Shown here in pieces: positions 42,635-50,506 of a stretch of 54,298 nt of DNA. The notes beneath the pieces are model-generated. The model ran no database searches, was not told the DNA's origin, and saw nothing but the letters and a program-made list of their open reading frames with translations. The stretch is from an uncultured Eubacteriales bacterium (lineage in GTDB: Bacteria; Bacillota; Clostridia; Oscillospirales; UBA644): the NCBI GenBank assembly GCA_905207625.1, contig CAJLLT010000015.1:1-54298 (forward strand), in the 5' to 3' direction. The position numbers were made by a program, and so were the translations under genes. Numbering within the stretch: position 1 is the first letter of the stretch; each line of letters begins with the position of its first letter.

Positions 42635-43730
42635 TGTTTTTTCCTCCGAAAAGCTTCATTTGCTGTATAAAAGCATCGAACAGATAACCGCTGTCCTCCG
42701 GTCCGGGGGCACTTTCCGGGTGATACTGTACCGAAAACACACCATCCTCCCGGCAGGCAAGTCCCTCTACGGTTCCGTCCAGAAGATTCAGGTGTGTGAT
42801 CTCAAGCCCCGTTCCATTTAAGGACTCCGCATCAACGGAGTAACTGTGGTTCTGCGAGGTGATCTCCACCTTTCCGGTCAAAAGATTTTTCACGGGGTGA
42901 TTTCCGCCTCTGTGCCCGAATTTGAGCTTATATGTCCGGGCGCCGTAAGCAAGGGCTATCATCTGATGCCCGAGGCATATACCGAAGATCGGTAATTTTC
43001 CCCGCATCTGCCGCACCAGCCGGATAACCTGGGTGACATCCTCCGGATCTCCGGGGCCGTTGGAGAGGAACAGTCCGTCCGGCGCAAGTTCCGCTATTCT
43101 TTCCGCCGGAGTATCGAAGGGCAGGACAGTAACGTCACAGCCCGCGGCATTCAGCCGGCGGACAATGTTGAGTTTCATTCCGCAATCTATCGCCGCTACC
43201 CTGAACAAAGGCTTTTCCGCGGGTGAAAACCACTCTTTTTTTGTACTGACAAGTTTTACCGCATCGTGTTCAACAGGTGTTTCCGATATTTTCTTCATTC
43301 CCTGCTCCGCAGTGGTATTCACGCCGGTCAGGATCCCCCTTCGGCTGCCGAAATCCCTGATATTCCTTGTCAGCCGGCGCGTATCCACACCCTCTATCCC
43401 TGGAATTCCGCACTCGGAAAGCCACTGTGAAAGGTTCTTTTCACTGCGGAAATTCGACGCAAAAGGATTGCATTCACCGACAATAAGTCCCCCTACCGAA
43501 GGTATCCGGGTCTCATTGTCTTCAGAATTTATTCCGTAATTTCCCATCAGAGGATAGGTCATGACCACCGCCTGATAGGTATAGGACGGGTCGGAAATTA
43601 TCTCCTGATAACCCGCCATTGAGGTGTTGAAAACCACCTCACAGACTCTTTCCTTATCCGATCCGAAGCCGAAACCGTAAAACTCGCTTCCGTCCTCGAG
43701 GATCAGTTTTCTGTTATATTCTCTTGCCAT
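42627..43730 (-). CDS. carA: Carbamoyl phosphate synthase, small (glutaminase) subunit
   Basis: 367-residue glutamine amidotransferase. The nucleophile elbow is FGICLGHQMIALAYG, and the His/Glu pair sits in VQYHPESAPGPEDSGYLFD near the C-terminus. It delivers ammonia to CarB. GGAGGTAG, inside the pyrC 3' end, lies 9 nt before the ATG; the gene overlaps pyrC by 28 bp. Confidence 0.97.
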   Translation of the reverse strand: MAREYNRKLILEDGSEFYGFGFGSDKERVCEVVFNTSMAGYQEIISDPSYTYQAVVMTYPLMGNYGINSEDNETRIPSVGGLIVGECNPFASNFRSEKNLSQWLSECGIPGIEGVDTRRLTRNIRDFGSRRGILTGVNTTAEQGMKKISETPVEHDAVKLVSTKKEWFSPAEKPLFRVAAIDCGMKLNIVRRLNAAGCDVTVLPFDTPAERIAELAPDGLFLSNGPGDPEDVTQVIRLVRQMRGKLPIFGICLGHQMIALAYGARTYKLKFGHRGGNHPVKNLLTGKVEITSQNHSYSVDAESLNGTGLEITHLNLLDGTVEGLACREDGVFSVQYHPESAPGPEDSGYLFDAFIQQMKLFGGKNNA

Positions 43731-44914
43731 ACAACTCTACCTCCGTAAACTGTTGCCATGCATTTTCCGTATACCGGCCGTCCCTGAAACGGCGTGCTCT
43801 TACCCTTTGAAACAAAATCCTCCGGATCCACCGCATACCGGCAGCCGAGATCAAAAACCGTAAAATCATTTTCTCCGGGAGGAATACCGAACCTTTTCCT
43901 TGGATTGAAGGCCATCAGATCCAGCAGTTTTTCTATGGTTATGACTTTTGTCTTCACCAACTCAGTGTACATCACCGGAAATGATGTTTCAAGCCCCACG
44001 ACCCCGAAGGCACTGTCCTTGAGTCCACGGTTTTTTTCCTCCTGGGAATGGGGTGCGTGGTCCGTGGCAATCATGTCTACAGTTCCGTCGGCGACAGCCT
44101 CAAGCAGAGCGTTCCTGTCCCTTTCGGAACGGAGCGGCGGATTCATTTTGAACCGCCCGTTTTCCAGAAGATCCATATCAGAGAGGACAAGATAATGTGG
44201 AGCGGTCTCGCAGGTCACGTCTACCCCCCGAGCCTTCGCTTTCCGTATCAGTGCCGCACTTTCCGCGGTGGAAATATGGCACACATGGTATTTTACCCCT
44301 GTTTTTTCCGCGAGGAAAAGGTCTCTTTCAACCTGCCCGTATTCACTCCCGGAGCAGATCCCCTTATGTCCGTGCGCCGCGGCATATCCGCCGTCGTGGA
44401 TATATCCGCCGTTAAGCAAGGATTTATCCTCGCAGTGCGCCGCGATAATTTTTCCGAGCGCCTTTGCCTTCATCATTGCCGAAAGCATGAGCCGTTCCGA
44501 CTGAACACCTTTGCCATCGTCTGAAAACGCGACCACCTGAGATGCCAGGGACTCCATTTCCGAGAGTTCCTTCCCCTGCTGTCCCACGGTTATCGCCCCG
44601 TAAGGATATACGGCTATCCGGGCATCACGGCGGATCAGATCAAGTTCCGCCGCAAGGTTCTCCGGACGGTCCGGAACCGGAACAAGATTCGGCATGGCAC
44701 AGACAGCGGTAAAGCCGCCCCTTGCCGCCGCGGCAGTCCCCGTTGCGATAGTTTCCTTATAAGAAAAACCCGGCTCTCGGAAGTGCACATGCACATCACA
44801 GAAGCCGGGAAACAAAGCATATTCGGTTTTTCCGGAAAAGGAAGAAAAAACTCCGCTGTCAAGAAAAAAGGATGACGCCGAGACAGCCTGTTTGTCCTTC
44901 AGATAGTTCTTCAT
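43703..44914 (-). CDS. pyrC: Dihydroorotase, type I
   Basis: 403-residue amidohydrolase that closes carbamoyl aspartate to dihydroorotate. The metal-binding HxH is in CDVHVHFREPG, the bridging-lysine/Asp region in FSDDGKGV, and ligands in IAAHCEDKSL, YHVCHIST and ATDHAPHS. An in-frame start at 44962 is possible, but AGGAGAG 8 nt ahead of the ATG at 44914 fixes the start. Between pyrR and this gene lie 120 bp with two hairpins. Confidence 0.95.
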   Translation of the reverse strand: MKNYLKDKQAVSASSFFLDSGVFSSFSGKTEYALFPGFCDVHVHFREPGFSYKETIATGTAAAARGGFTAVCAMPNLVPVPDRPENLAAELDLIRRDARIAVYPYGAITVGQQGKELSEMESLASQVVAFSDDGKGVQSERLMLSAMMKAKALGKIIAAHCEDKSLLNGGYIHDGGYAAAHGHKGICSGSEYGQVERDLFLAEKTGVKYHVCHISTAESAALIRKAKARGVDVTCETAPHYLVLSDMDLLENGRFKMNPPLRSERDRNALLEAVADGTVDMIATDHAPHSQEEKNRGLKDSAFGVVGLETSFPVMYTELVKTKVITIEKLLDLMAFNPRKRFGIPPGENDFTVFDLGCRYAVDPEDFVSKGKSTPFQGRPVYGKCMATVYGGRVVWQENITEN

Positions 44915-44933
44915 TTCAGTCTCTCCTCTCTCC

Positions 44934-45011
44934 GCACCGGGAGCTTCCCCGGATGCTCGCATCTCCGCCGTTCAGGACTTCTTCAGCCCCATCGGTACCT
45001 CTCTGTTGAAG
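44934..45011 (-). promoter_or_regulatory. pyrR-pyrC intercistronic hairpins, possible PyrR site
   Basis: On the minus strand, 45011-44981 forms CTTCA/TGAAG with a purine-rich internal ACAGAGAGGT, close to the ARUCCNGNGAGGYU element bound by PyrR. It is followed by a strong hairpin, GCATCCGGGG-AAGC-TCCCGGTGC (44956-44934), next to the pyrC ribosome binding site. No U-tract, so control would be at translation or RNA stability. Confidence 0.4.
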
Positions 45012-45034
45012 GATCCGCGGTGTACAGGGAACCG

Positions 45035-45568
45035 TCATTCTTCGTCCAGAATATAAACTCCGTTTTCTTCATCCACGGGACGGAGCATTACGGCTATTTT
45101 TTCAGTCTGGGATGTGGGAACATTTTTACCCACATAATCCGGACGCATGGGAAGTTCCCGGTGTCCCCTGTCTATCAGCACGGCAAGACGTACGGCTTTC
45201 GGCCTGCCATAGGCAAACACAGCTTCCATTGCGGCCCTTGCGGTCCTTCCGGTATAAAGGACGTCGTCCACTATCACCACAGTACTGTCCCGGATATCGC
45301 AGGGAATACTGCACTCTCCGCCCAGCTGACGCTGCTGTTCGGTCAGATCATCCCGGTGAAGGGTTATATCAAGCTGTCCCACGGGAACCCGGACCCCCTC
45401 AAACCTTTCGATATTATCCGCAAGCATCTGCGCCAGAGGAACCCCGCGGCGTTTTACTCCGAGAAGGCAAAGTCCCTGTGTACCTTTGTTGCGTTCCACG
45501 ATCTCGTGGGTTATCCGAGCCATGGCACGGCCGAGCGCCGCATCATCCATTATAAGAGTTTTCTTCAT
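45035..45568 (-). CDS. pyrR: Bifunctional pyr operon regulator / uracil phosphoribosyltransferase
   Basis: 177-residue PRTase-fold RNA-binding protein. The PRPP motif is TVVIVDDVLYTGRTARAAM (about 96-114); GVKRRGVPLA and LDITLHRDDL are family signatures, and VGKNVPTS closes the conserved core. In response to UMP it stabilises an anti-antiterminator in pyr mRNA. First gene of the operon; its leader carries a matching attenuator. SD AGGGGGCGG. Confidence 0.96.
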   Translation of the reverse strand: MKKTLIMDDAALGRAMARITHEIVERNKGTQGLCLLGVKRRGVPLAQMLADNIERFEGVRVPVGQLDITLHRDDLTEQQRQLGGECSIPCDIRDSTVVIVDDVLYTGRTARAAMEAVFAYGRPKAVRLAVLIDRGHRELPMRPDYVGKNVPTSQTEKIAVMLRPVDEENGVYILDEE

Positions 45569-45585
45569 ACAGACCGCCCCCTAAC

Positions 45586-45619
45586 AAAAAAAGAGTCCCG
45601 CCGAAGACCGACAGGACTC
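45586..45619 (-). terminator. pyr operon attenuator terminator
   Basis: Minus strand: a 10-bp stem GAGTCCTGTC / GGCGGGACTC (two G-U pairs) around GGTCTTC (45593-45619), then seven U's. It lies directly before the pyrR ribosome binding site. Confidence 0.9.
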
Positions 45620-45686
45620 ACCGTGACCGCATAAAGCGACCTCATTCACGTTATTATGTCAGATCTTCCCGATATCACGGTATCGG
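45620..45686 (-). promoter_or_regulatory. PyrR-responsive leader: binding hairpin and antiterminator
   Basis: 45650-45622 (minus) folds as CGTG...CACG plus GTCGC/GCGGT with an asymmetric bulge AATGAG, the layout of a PyrR-binding anti-antiterminator. Upstream, CCGATA-TATCGG (45686-45669) exposes a loop that can pair 7 bp (TCACGGT/ACCGTGA, 45675-45681 with 45620-45626), which would compete with it. This fits transcription attenuation by PyrR, although the consensus loop is only partly matched. Confidence 0.65.
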
Positions 45687-45706
45687 CTTAAAGATTCGTT
45701 TGTTTT

Positions 45707-45735
45707 ATTATACACTCTTCTGCTTCTCTTGTCAA
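45707..45735 (-). promoter_or_regulatory. pyr operon promoter
   Basis: Minus strand TTGACA (45730-45735), 17 bp, TATAAT (45707-45712): full consensus. Transcription should begin near 45700, giving a leader of about 130 nt. Confidence 0.92.
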
Positions 45736-45816
45736 GAGCTTTCCGGGTTATTCGGAATTATTTCACAATCATTTTTCTGAATACACTGCACCTCTTAAGG
45801 AAGCCGAAATCGGAAA

Positions 45817-46974
45817 TCAGCCGGTTTTCGGCCTTTGGTATACTCCGAGGAGTTTCCTGAGATAAAGTGACAGCCCCTTTTTCACGTTCTCGTTGCCCTT
45901 CACCGAAGGATGGGAGCCGTGCCCGTTGCCGTCAAGGGGAAGATTGTGAAAATATATCCCCGCTTCCTCTCCGCCGAGTTTCTGCTGAAGGGGACTTGAG
46001 GAGGAGGGCCTCTTGCCGTTGCCGAGCAAAACTATCTTTGCCTCCGGATTACGGCGGCGGACTTTGCCCACAAGTTCCTCCATTCCCCGCTGAATATCCT
46101 CATCAGTATATCCGTACTGATCCTTTACGGAATAGTCGTTGCCTGAAATACGGATGAATACCACATCCGCAGTTCTGTCCGAGGGATAGGTATAAGTCTC
46201 ATCGTAGCGCAGGGGATACCGGTCGTATATCTCAAGCATGGGCTGAGGGTTCGGTCCGCACAGGACGCCGATACCGGAAAGAGCTATAACTGAGTAGTCG
46301 TAATCAAGCTCATGGCATACCATGAACCCAACCGTACCGGTTCCGTCCTCATATATGGATTCCCCCGCCCACAGCCCGTCATATTCAAGCCAATCCATAT
46401 TCCCGTAACCTGTGGTAAAAGAGTCTCCTATGAACTCGATAAGAAATTCTCCTGCCGCGGGAGGCTCGGAGACTGTTCCGTCAAGAGTCAGGTGGGTAAT
46501 CACGGTTCCATCCGTGCCCCACTCCGTCTGGCGGTAAAGTTCAAAACGATGAAATCCATTTTCAAGCCCTTCGGCAAGAACAAGTTTGGTTTTTCCGACG
46601 GAGTTGAGATGGGGACGGATATCCAGCCGGCTCCCGTCAACATAAACGGTAAAGAAAACACCGTTGAACCAATCCTGCCCTACGGTACCGGTAACCTCAG
46701 CGGTTACAGAAACCGTACCCCGGCACTCCGCATTGAATTCAAAGGAATCGGCAGTACCGTAAAGGTGAAGTCCTTCACTGTCAAAAACAGTCCTTCCCCT
46801 GCTGCGGAATTTTCCTTCCAGCTCCGCTACGGACAGGGTTCTCGGACCGGAAGGTTCCGTGGGAACCGTTTCGGGTCCGGCAGGTTCGAGTTCGCCCACG
46901 ACACAGCCGGAGAACAGAATCATCACCGAAAGAAGCAGAATTAAAACGGATATGACCTTACGGATCCGGTTCAT
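45817..46974 (-). CDS. SGNH/GDSL esterase lipoprotein, CE2-like
   Basis: 385 residues, predicted lipoprotein: basic N-terminus, hydrophobic helix and lipobox FSGC (Cys24). After a Pro/Thr/Glu-rich linker comes a beta-sandwich domain (about 50-170) as in the N-terminal domain of carbohydrate esterase family 2, then an SGNH hydrolase with IEFIGDSFTTGYG, ALSGIGV, IRISGNDYS and DGNGHGSHPSVKGN. CE2 enzymes remove acetyl groups from plant polysaccharides; here it probably works on the cell surface. It is 2 bp after a longer paralogue in the same operon. Confidence 0.82.
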   Translation of the reverse strand: MNRIRKVISVLILLLSVMILFSGCVVGELEPAGPETVPTEPSGPRTLSVAELEGKFRSRGRTVFDSEGLHLYGTADSFEFNAECRGTVSVTAEVTGTVGQDWFNGVFFTVYVDGSRLDIRPHLNSVGKTKLVLAEGLENGFHRFELYRQTEWGTDGTVITHLTLDGTVSEPPAAGEFLIEFIGDSFTTGYGNMDWLEYDGLWAGESIYEDGTGTVGFMVCHELDYDYSVIALSGIGVLCGPNPQPMLEIYDRYPLRYDETYTYPSDRTADVVFIRISGNDYSVKDQYGYTDEDIQRGMEELVGKVRRRNPEAKIVLLGNGKRPSSSSPLQQKLGGEEAGIYFHNLPLDGNGHGSHPSVKGNENVKKGLSLYLRKLLGVYQRPKTG

Positions 46975-46976
46975 CT

Positions 46977-48488
46977 TCAGTCCGCCTTTTTACGCTCGTA
47001 GATACCGAGAAGTTTCTGGATATACATCGTAAGGTTCTTTGTTGTAGCCTTATGCGCGTCAACAGAGGGATGCCCCCCGTGTCCGTTACCGTCTGAGGGG
47101 ATGTCATGATAGTAGAATCCGGCGTCTTTTCCTCCGAGTTCGTTGACCACTGACCGCTGCTGATCTGTGCAGAGTTTGTATGAAACTACGATTATCTTGG
47201 CGTTGGGATTACGTTCCCTTATCTTAAGAAGCAGATTTTTGAAGGCCTCAAATATCTGCTCATCCGTCGCACCGAACTGCTCCTTTGTTTCCATGTCGTT
47301 GGCTAGCATCTGAACCACCACAACGTCAGCAGGACGGGTATTGGGGTACACATAATCAGCCTTGTCGTTGAAAGGATAACAGTTATATATTTCGTTCATG
47401 GTCCGGCTCTGGGGACCGCAATACACACCCATTCCCTGAACCGCGACTATGCTGTAATCCGCATTGAGGTTCTTTGCCGTAAGAAATCCGTAGGCAAGGG
47501 TAGCGTCACAGTAGATGGCGTCACCCTGCCATGCGCCGTCATACTCCAGAGAATCCATTATACCGAATCCGGAGGTAAGGCTGTCGCCTACAAACTCGAT
47601 CATATAATCACCGGGAGCGGGAGTTTCGGCAAAGGTGCCGTCGAAGCTGACACCGACAACCCTGAGTCCGTCATTTCCCTGTTCCGTCTGACGGTATATA
47701 CCGAAGGAGTGCTTACCCTGCTCCAGCCCCTCGGCAATAACTATTTCCGCGCTTCCGTGAGTATTGACATGGAACCGTTCTTCCACCCGTTCACCGTCGA
47801 TATATGCCGTAAGATAAAGACCGGAATACTCTCCGCAATTAAGTTCGTCGGACACGGAAACGGTTACGGTAACCGAACCGGAGCAATCCGCGTTGAATTC
47901 TATCCCGTCCGCCGCACCGTAAAGGACTACACCTTTATCATCCGCAGTGGTGCGTCCCTGTGTCTTGTATCTTCCCATAGCCTTGGAGAAAAGGAATTTG
48001 CCCTCCACGGGACCGTCATCAACGGTATAAACGCCGCCGACACAGTTTTTCACGGCAAACGTCAGACCGGAATCACCTACGGGCAACAGCAGACTTACGA
48101 ATTTTTCCGCAGCATACAGTATATTTACATCATCCGTTCCGGCAATGAGAATATTTTCTCCGTCATTGCGGATTGAATACTGTCCGTCCGAAAGGGTGTT
48201 ATACAGGGTGCCGGAAGCCTCCGACGAGGTTTTCCCGACAAATATGCACCTTCCGGAGGGCTCTTCCCCGTCAGAAACGGTTTTTGCGGAAACGGCAGAG
48301 GCTATGGCCCGGGCAGCCTTCTTTTCGTATTCCGTAGCGGATGAGGGAAGCACTACGGTGTAAAGACCGGTTCCGTTTTCATCCCGGAGATCGAGTGTCT
48401 CCGGCGTGGTGTCGGGGTCTTTTCCGCAACCAGCAACAAAAATCAACGCAAGTATCAGAGATATTACCGCAGCTGTAATCTTTTTCAT
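46977..48488 (-). CDS. SGNH/GDSL esterase lipoprotein with an extra N-terminal domain, CE2-like
   Basis: 503 residues, lipoprotein with lipobox FVAGC (Cys21). An additional alpha/beta domain (about 35-150, with EKKAARAIASAV, CIFVGKTS and NILIAGTDDVNILYAAEKF) resembles the small N-terminal domain of alpha-glucuronidases and related glycoside hydrolases. The CE2-like beta-sandwich (about 165-300) and SGNH domain follow, with IEFVGDSLTSGFG, AVQGMGV, VQMLANDME and DGNGHGGHPSVDAH. The usual GxND is ANDM. Similar to the next gene over the last 330 residues. The ATG at 48488 has AAGGAGAT; a start at 48548 lacks it. Confidence 0.82.
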   Translation of the reverse strand: MKKITAAVISLILALIFVAGCGKDPDTTPETLDLRDENGTGLYTVVLPSSATEYEKKAARAIASAVSAKTVSDGEEPSGRCIFVGKTSSEASGTLYNTLSDGQYSIRNDGENILIAGTDDVNILYAAEKFVSLLLPVGDSGLTFAVKNCVGGVYTVDDGPVEGKFLFSKAMGRYKTQGRTTADDKGVVLYGAADGIEFNADCSGSVTVTVSVSDELNCGEYSGLYLTAYIDGERVEERFHVNTHGSAEIVIAEGLEQGKHSFGIYRQTEQGNDGLRVVGVSFDGTFAETPAPGDYMIEFVGDSLTSGFGIMDSLEYDGAWQGDAIYCDATLAYGFLTAKNLNADYSIVAVQGMGVYCGPQSRTMNEIYNCYPFNDKADYVYPNTRPADVVVVQMLANDMETKEQFGATDEQIFEAFKNLLLKIRERNPNAKIIVVSYKLCTDQQRSVVNELGGKDAGFYYHDIPSDGNGHGGHPSVDAHKATTKNLTMYIQKLLGIYERKKAD

Positions 48489-48556
48489 TAAGATCTCCTT
48501 TTCGGGAAATTCACAATATTTCCGCCGTATGCGGCGGATCCGTTTCAAGTGTATTC

Positions 48557-48585
48557 ATTATACATCATAATCCCCGGCATGTCAA
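48557..48585 (-). promoter_or_regulatory. Promoter of the esterase operon
   Basis: Minus strand TTGACA (48580-48585), 17 bp, TATAAT (48557-48562). The leader contains a CCGCCG-CATA-CGGCGG hairpin before the ribosome binding site. Confidence 0.9.
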
Positions 48586-48691
48586 GAGAAAAAAGCGGTC
48601 ATCAGCCGCAGGCAGAAAGTTAGCCCGAATCACATTTTTCTGTAATTCCGGCAGTTTTTCCCTCAGATTTCCGACACTTTTTTGAAAACTC

Positions 48692-48720
48692 TTTACTTTC
48701 CGCCGGAAATATATTATAAT
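48692..48720 (+). promoter_or_regulatory. Promoter of the second acyl-CoA ligase gene
   Basis: TTTACT (48692-48697), 17 bp, TATAAT (48715-48720). Its start would fall near 48727, so the in-frame ATG at 48731 is almost at the mRNA end. Confidence 0.65.
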
Positions 48721-48772
48721 CGGTACTGTAGTGCAGATACCCGTAATAAACGTAAGAAAGCAGGAAATACCC

Positions 48773-50407
48773 ATGCCCATAACGGAAATACTGGAAAAAA
48801 ACGCAAAATTGTTTGCCGAAGACGTAGCTCTGGTGGAAATAAACCCCGAAGCGGACGAAAACAACGAAAAGACCTGGCGTGAATACGAGTTGGTGGAAGC
48901 CCGGAACGGCGAAAAATACCGTACGGAAATGACCTGGGGCAGGTTTGACAGGAAGGCAAACAGGTTTGCAAATCTTCTGATAAAAAGAGGCGTAAAAAAG
49001 GGCGATAAAGTTGCAATTCTGCTTATGAACTGCATCGAATGGCTCCCGGTATACTTCGGCATACTCAAAGCCGGAGCAATCGCAGTGCCGATGAACTATC
49101 GCTATACCGCCGATGAGATAAAATACTGCTGCCGCCTGGCGGAAGTGAGCGTGCTTGTGTTCGGACCCGAATTTATCGGGCGCATCGAAGATCTTTCGGG
49201 AATGCTGCCGATGGTTCATTCCCTGTTCTTTGTGGGACACGACTGCCCCTCATTTGCCGACAGTTACACCCACCTGAGCAACGAATGCTCCTCCTCAGCT
49301 CCGAATGTTCACCTGACGGACGAGGACGATGCGGCGATATATTTCTCTTCGGGTACCACCGGTTTCCCGAAGGCAATACTCCACCCGCACCGCAGTCTCA
49401 TGTGCGCCTGCAGGACAGAAAACAGCAATCATAAACAAACCAGAGACGATACTTTCCTCTGTATCCCTCCCCTTTACCATACCGGGGCAAAAATGCACTG
49501 GTTCGGCTCTTTTCTTGTGGGAGGCAAAGGTGTACTGCTCAAAGGAACGAAACCCGAATGGATACTCAAAGCTGCGGCAACGGAAAAGTGCAGCATAGTT
49601 TGGCTTCTTGTGCCCTGGGCGCAGGATATTCTTGATGCCATAGACCGGGGTGACATAAATCTTGCCGATTACGATCTTTCGGCATGGAGACTTATGCACA
49701 TCGGCGCACAGCCCGTTCCTCCGAGCCTTATAAAGCGTTGGAAAAAGCACTTTCCGAACCACGAATACGATACCAACTACGGTCTGAGCGAATCCACCGG
49801 ACCGGGATGCGTGCATCTGGGAATGGAAAACATCCGCAAAGTCGGCGCGATAGGCATTCCCGGCGAAGGATGGCAGACAAAGATAATCGACGAGCAGGGT
49901 AATGAGGTCAGACAGGGGCAGGTCGGAGAACTTGCGGTCAAGGGCGACGGCGTGATGAAGTGCTACTACCATGACCCCGTGGCTACGGCGGCGGTCCTGC
50001 ATGACGGTTGGCTTTACACCGGAGACATGGCAAAGCAGGATGAGGAAGGGTTCATCTATCTTGTGGACCGTAAAAAGGACGTTATAATAACCGGCGGAGA
50101 AAACCTTTACCCGGTGCAGATAGAGGATTTTATCCGTTCAAATGAGCTTGTAAAGGACGTTGCGGTGATCGGACTTCCCGATGCGAGGCTCGGTGAGATC
50201 GCTGCGGCTATAATCGAACTCAAACCCGGATGCAGTTGCACTGAAGCGGAGATGGAGCAGTTCTGTAAAGCTCTTCCCCGTTACAAAAGACCAAGGAAAT
50301 ACATATTTGCAACCGTTCCGAGGAATCCCACCGGAAAAATCGAAAAGCCGAAACTTCGCAGCATTTACTGCGGAGAAAGCCTGGTCCAGGCACAGACCGA
50401 AGCCTGA
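48773..50407 (+). CDS. AMP-binding acyl-CoA synthetase
   Basis: 544 residues, adenylate-forming ligase. The A3 motif is FSSGTTGFPKAILHPH, A5 NYGLSESTGPG, A7/A8 YTGDMAKQDEEGFIYLVDRKKDVIITGGENLYPVQIEDF, and the A10 lysine is in NPTGKIEKPKLR. Compared with the ligase at 8036 it has a longer N-terminus (an ELVEARNGEKYRTEMTW insertion) and belongs to a different subgroup, nearer to branched-chain/aromatic or fatty acid ligases. Substrate not readable. The ATG at 48773 (AGGA upstream) is preferred over 48731. Confidence 0.9.
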   Translation: MPITEILEKNAKLFAEDVALVEINPEADENNEKTWREYELVEARNGEKYRTEMTWGRFDRKANRFANLLIKRGVKKGDKVAILLMNCIEWLPVYFGILKAGAIAVPMNYRYTADEIKYCCRLAEVSVLVFGPEFIGRIEDLSGMLPMVHSLFFVGHDCPSFADSYTHLSNECSSSAPNVHLTDEDDAAIYFSSGTTGFPKAILHPHRSLMCACRTENSNHKQTRDDTFLCIPPLYHTGAKMHWFGSFLVGGKGVLLKGTKPEWILKAAATEKCSIVWLLVPWAQDILDAIDRGDINLADYDLSAWRLMHIGAQPVPPSLIKRWKKHFPNHEYDTNYGLSESTGPGCVHLGMENIRKVGAIGIPGEGWQTKIIDEQGNEVRQGQVGELAVKGDGVMKCYYHDPVATAAVLHDGWLYTGDMAKQDEEGFIYLVDRKKDVIITGGENLYPVQIEDFIRSNELVKDVAVIGLPDARLGEIAAAIIELKPGCSCTEAEMEQFCKALPRYKRPRKYIFATVPRNPTGKIEKPKLRSIYCGESLVQAQTEA

Positions 50408-50506
50408 AACCCGGGTCAAAAAAGCGTACACCGTAAATAAAACACGAATTTGCGGAAACAATTGTTACATATACACTTTGACAAAAGAAGAAGGAGGAGA
50501 GAACTT

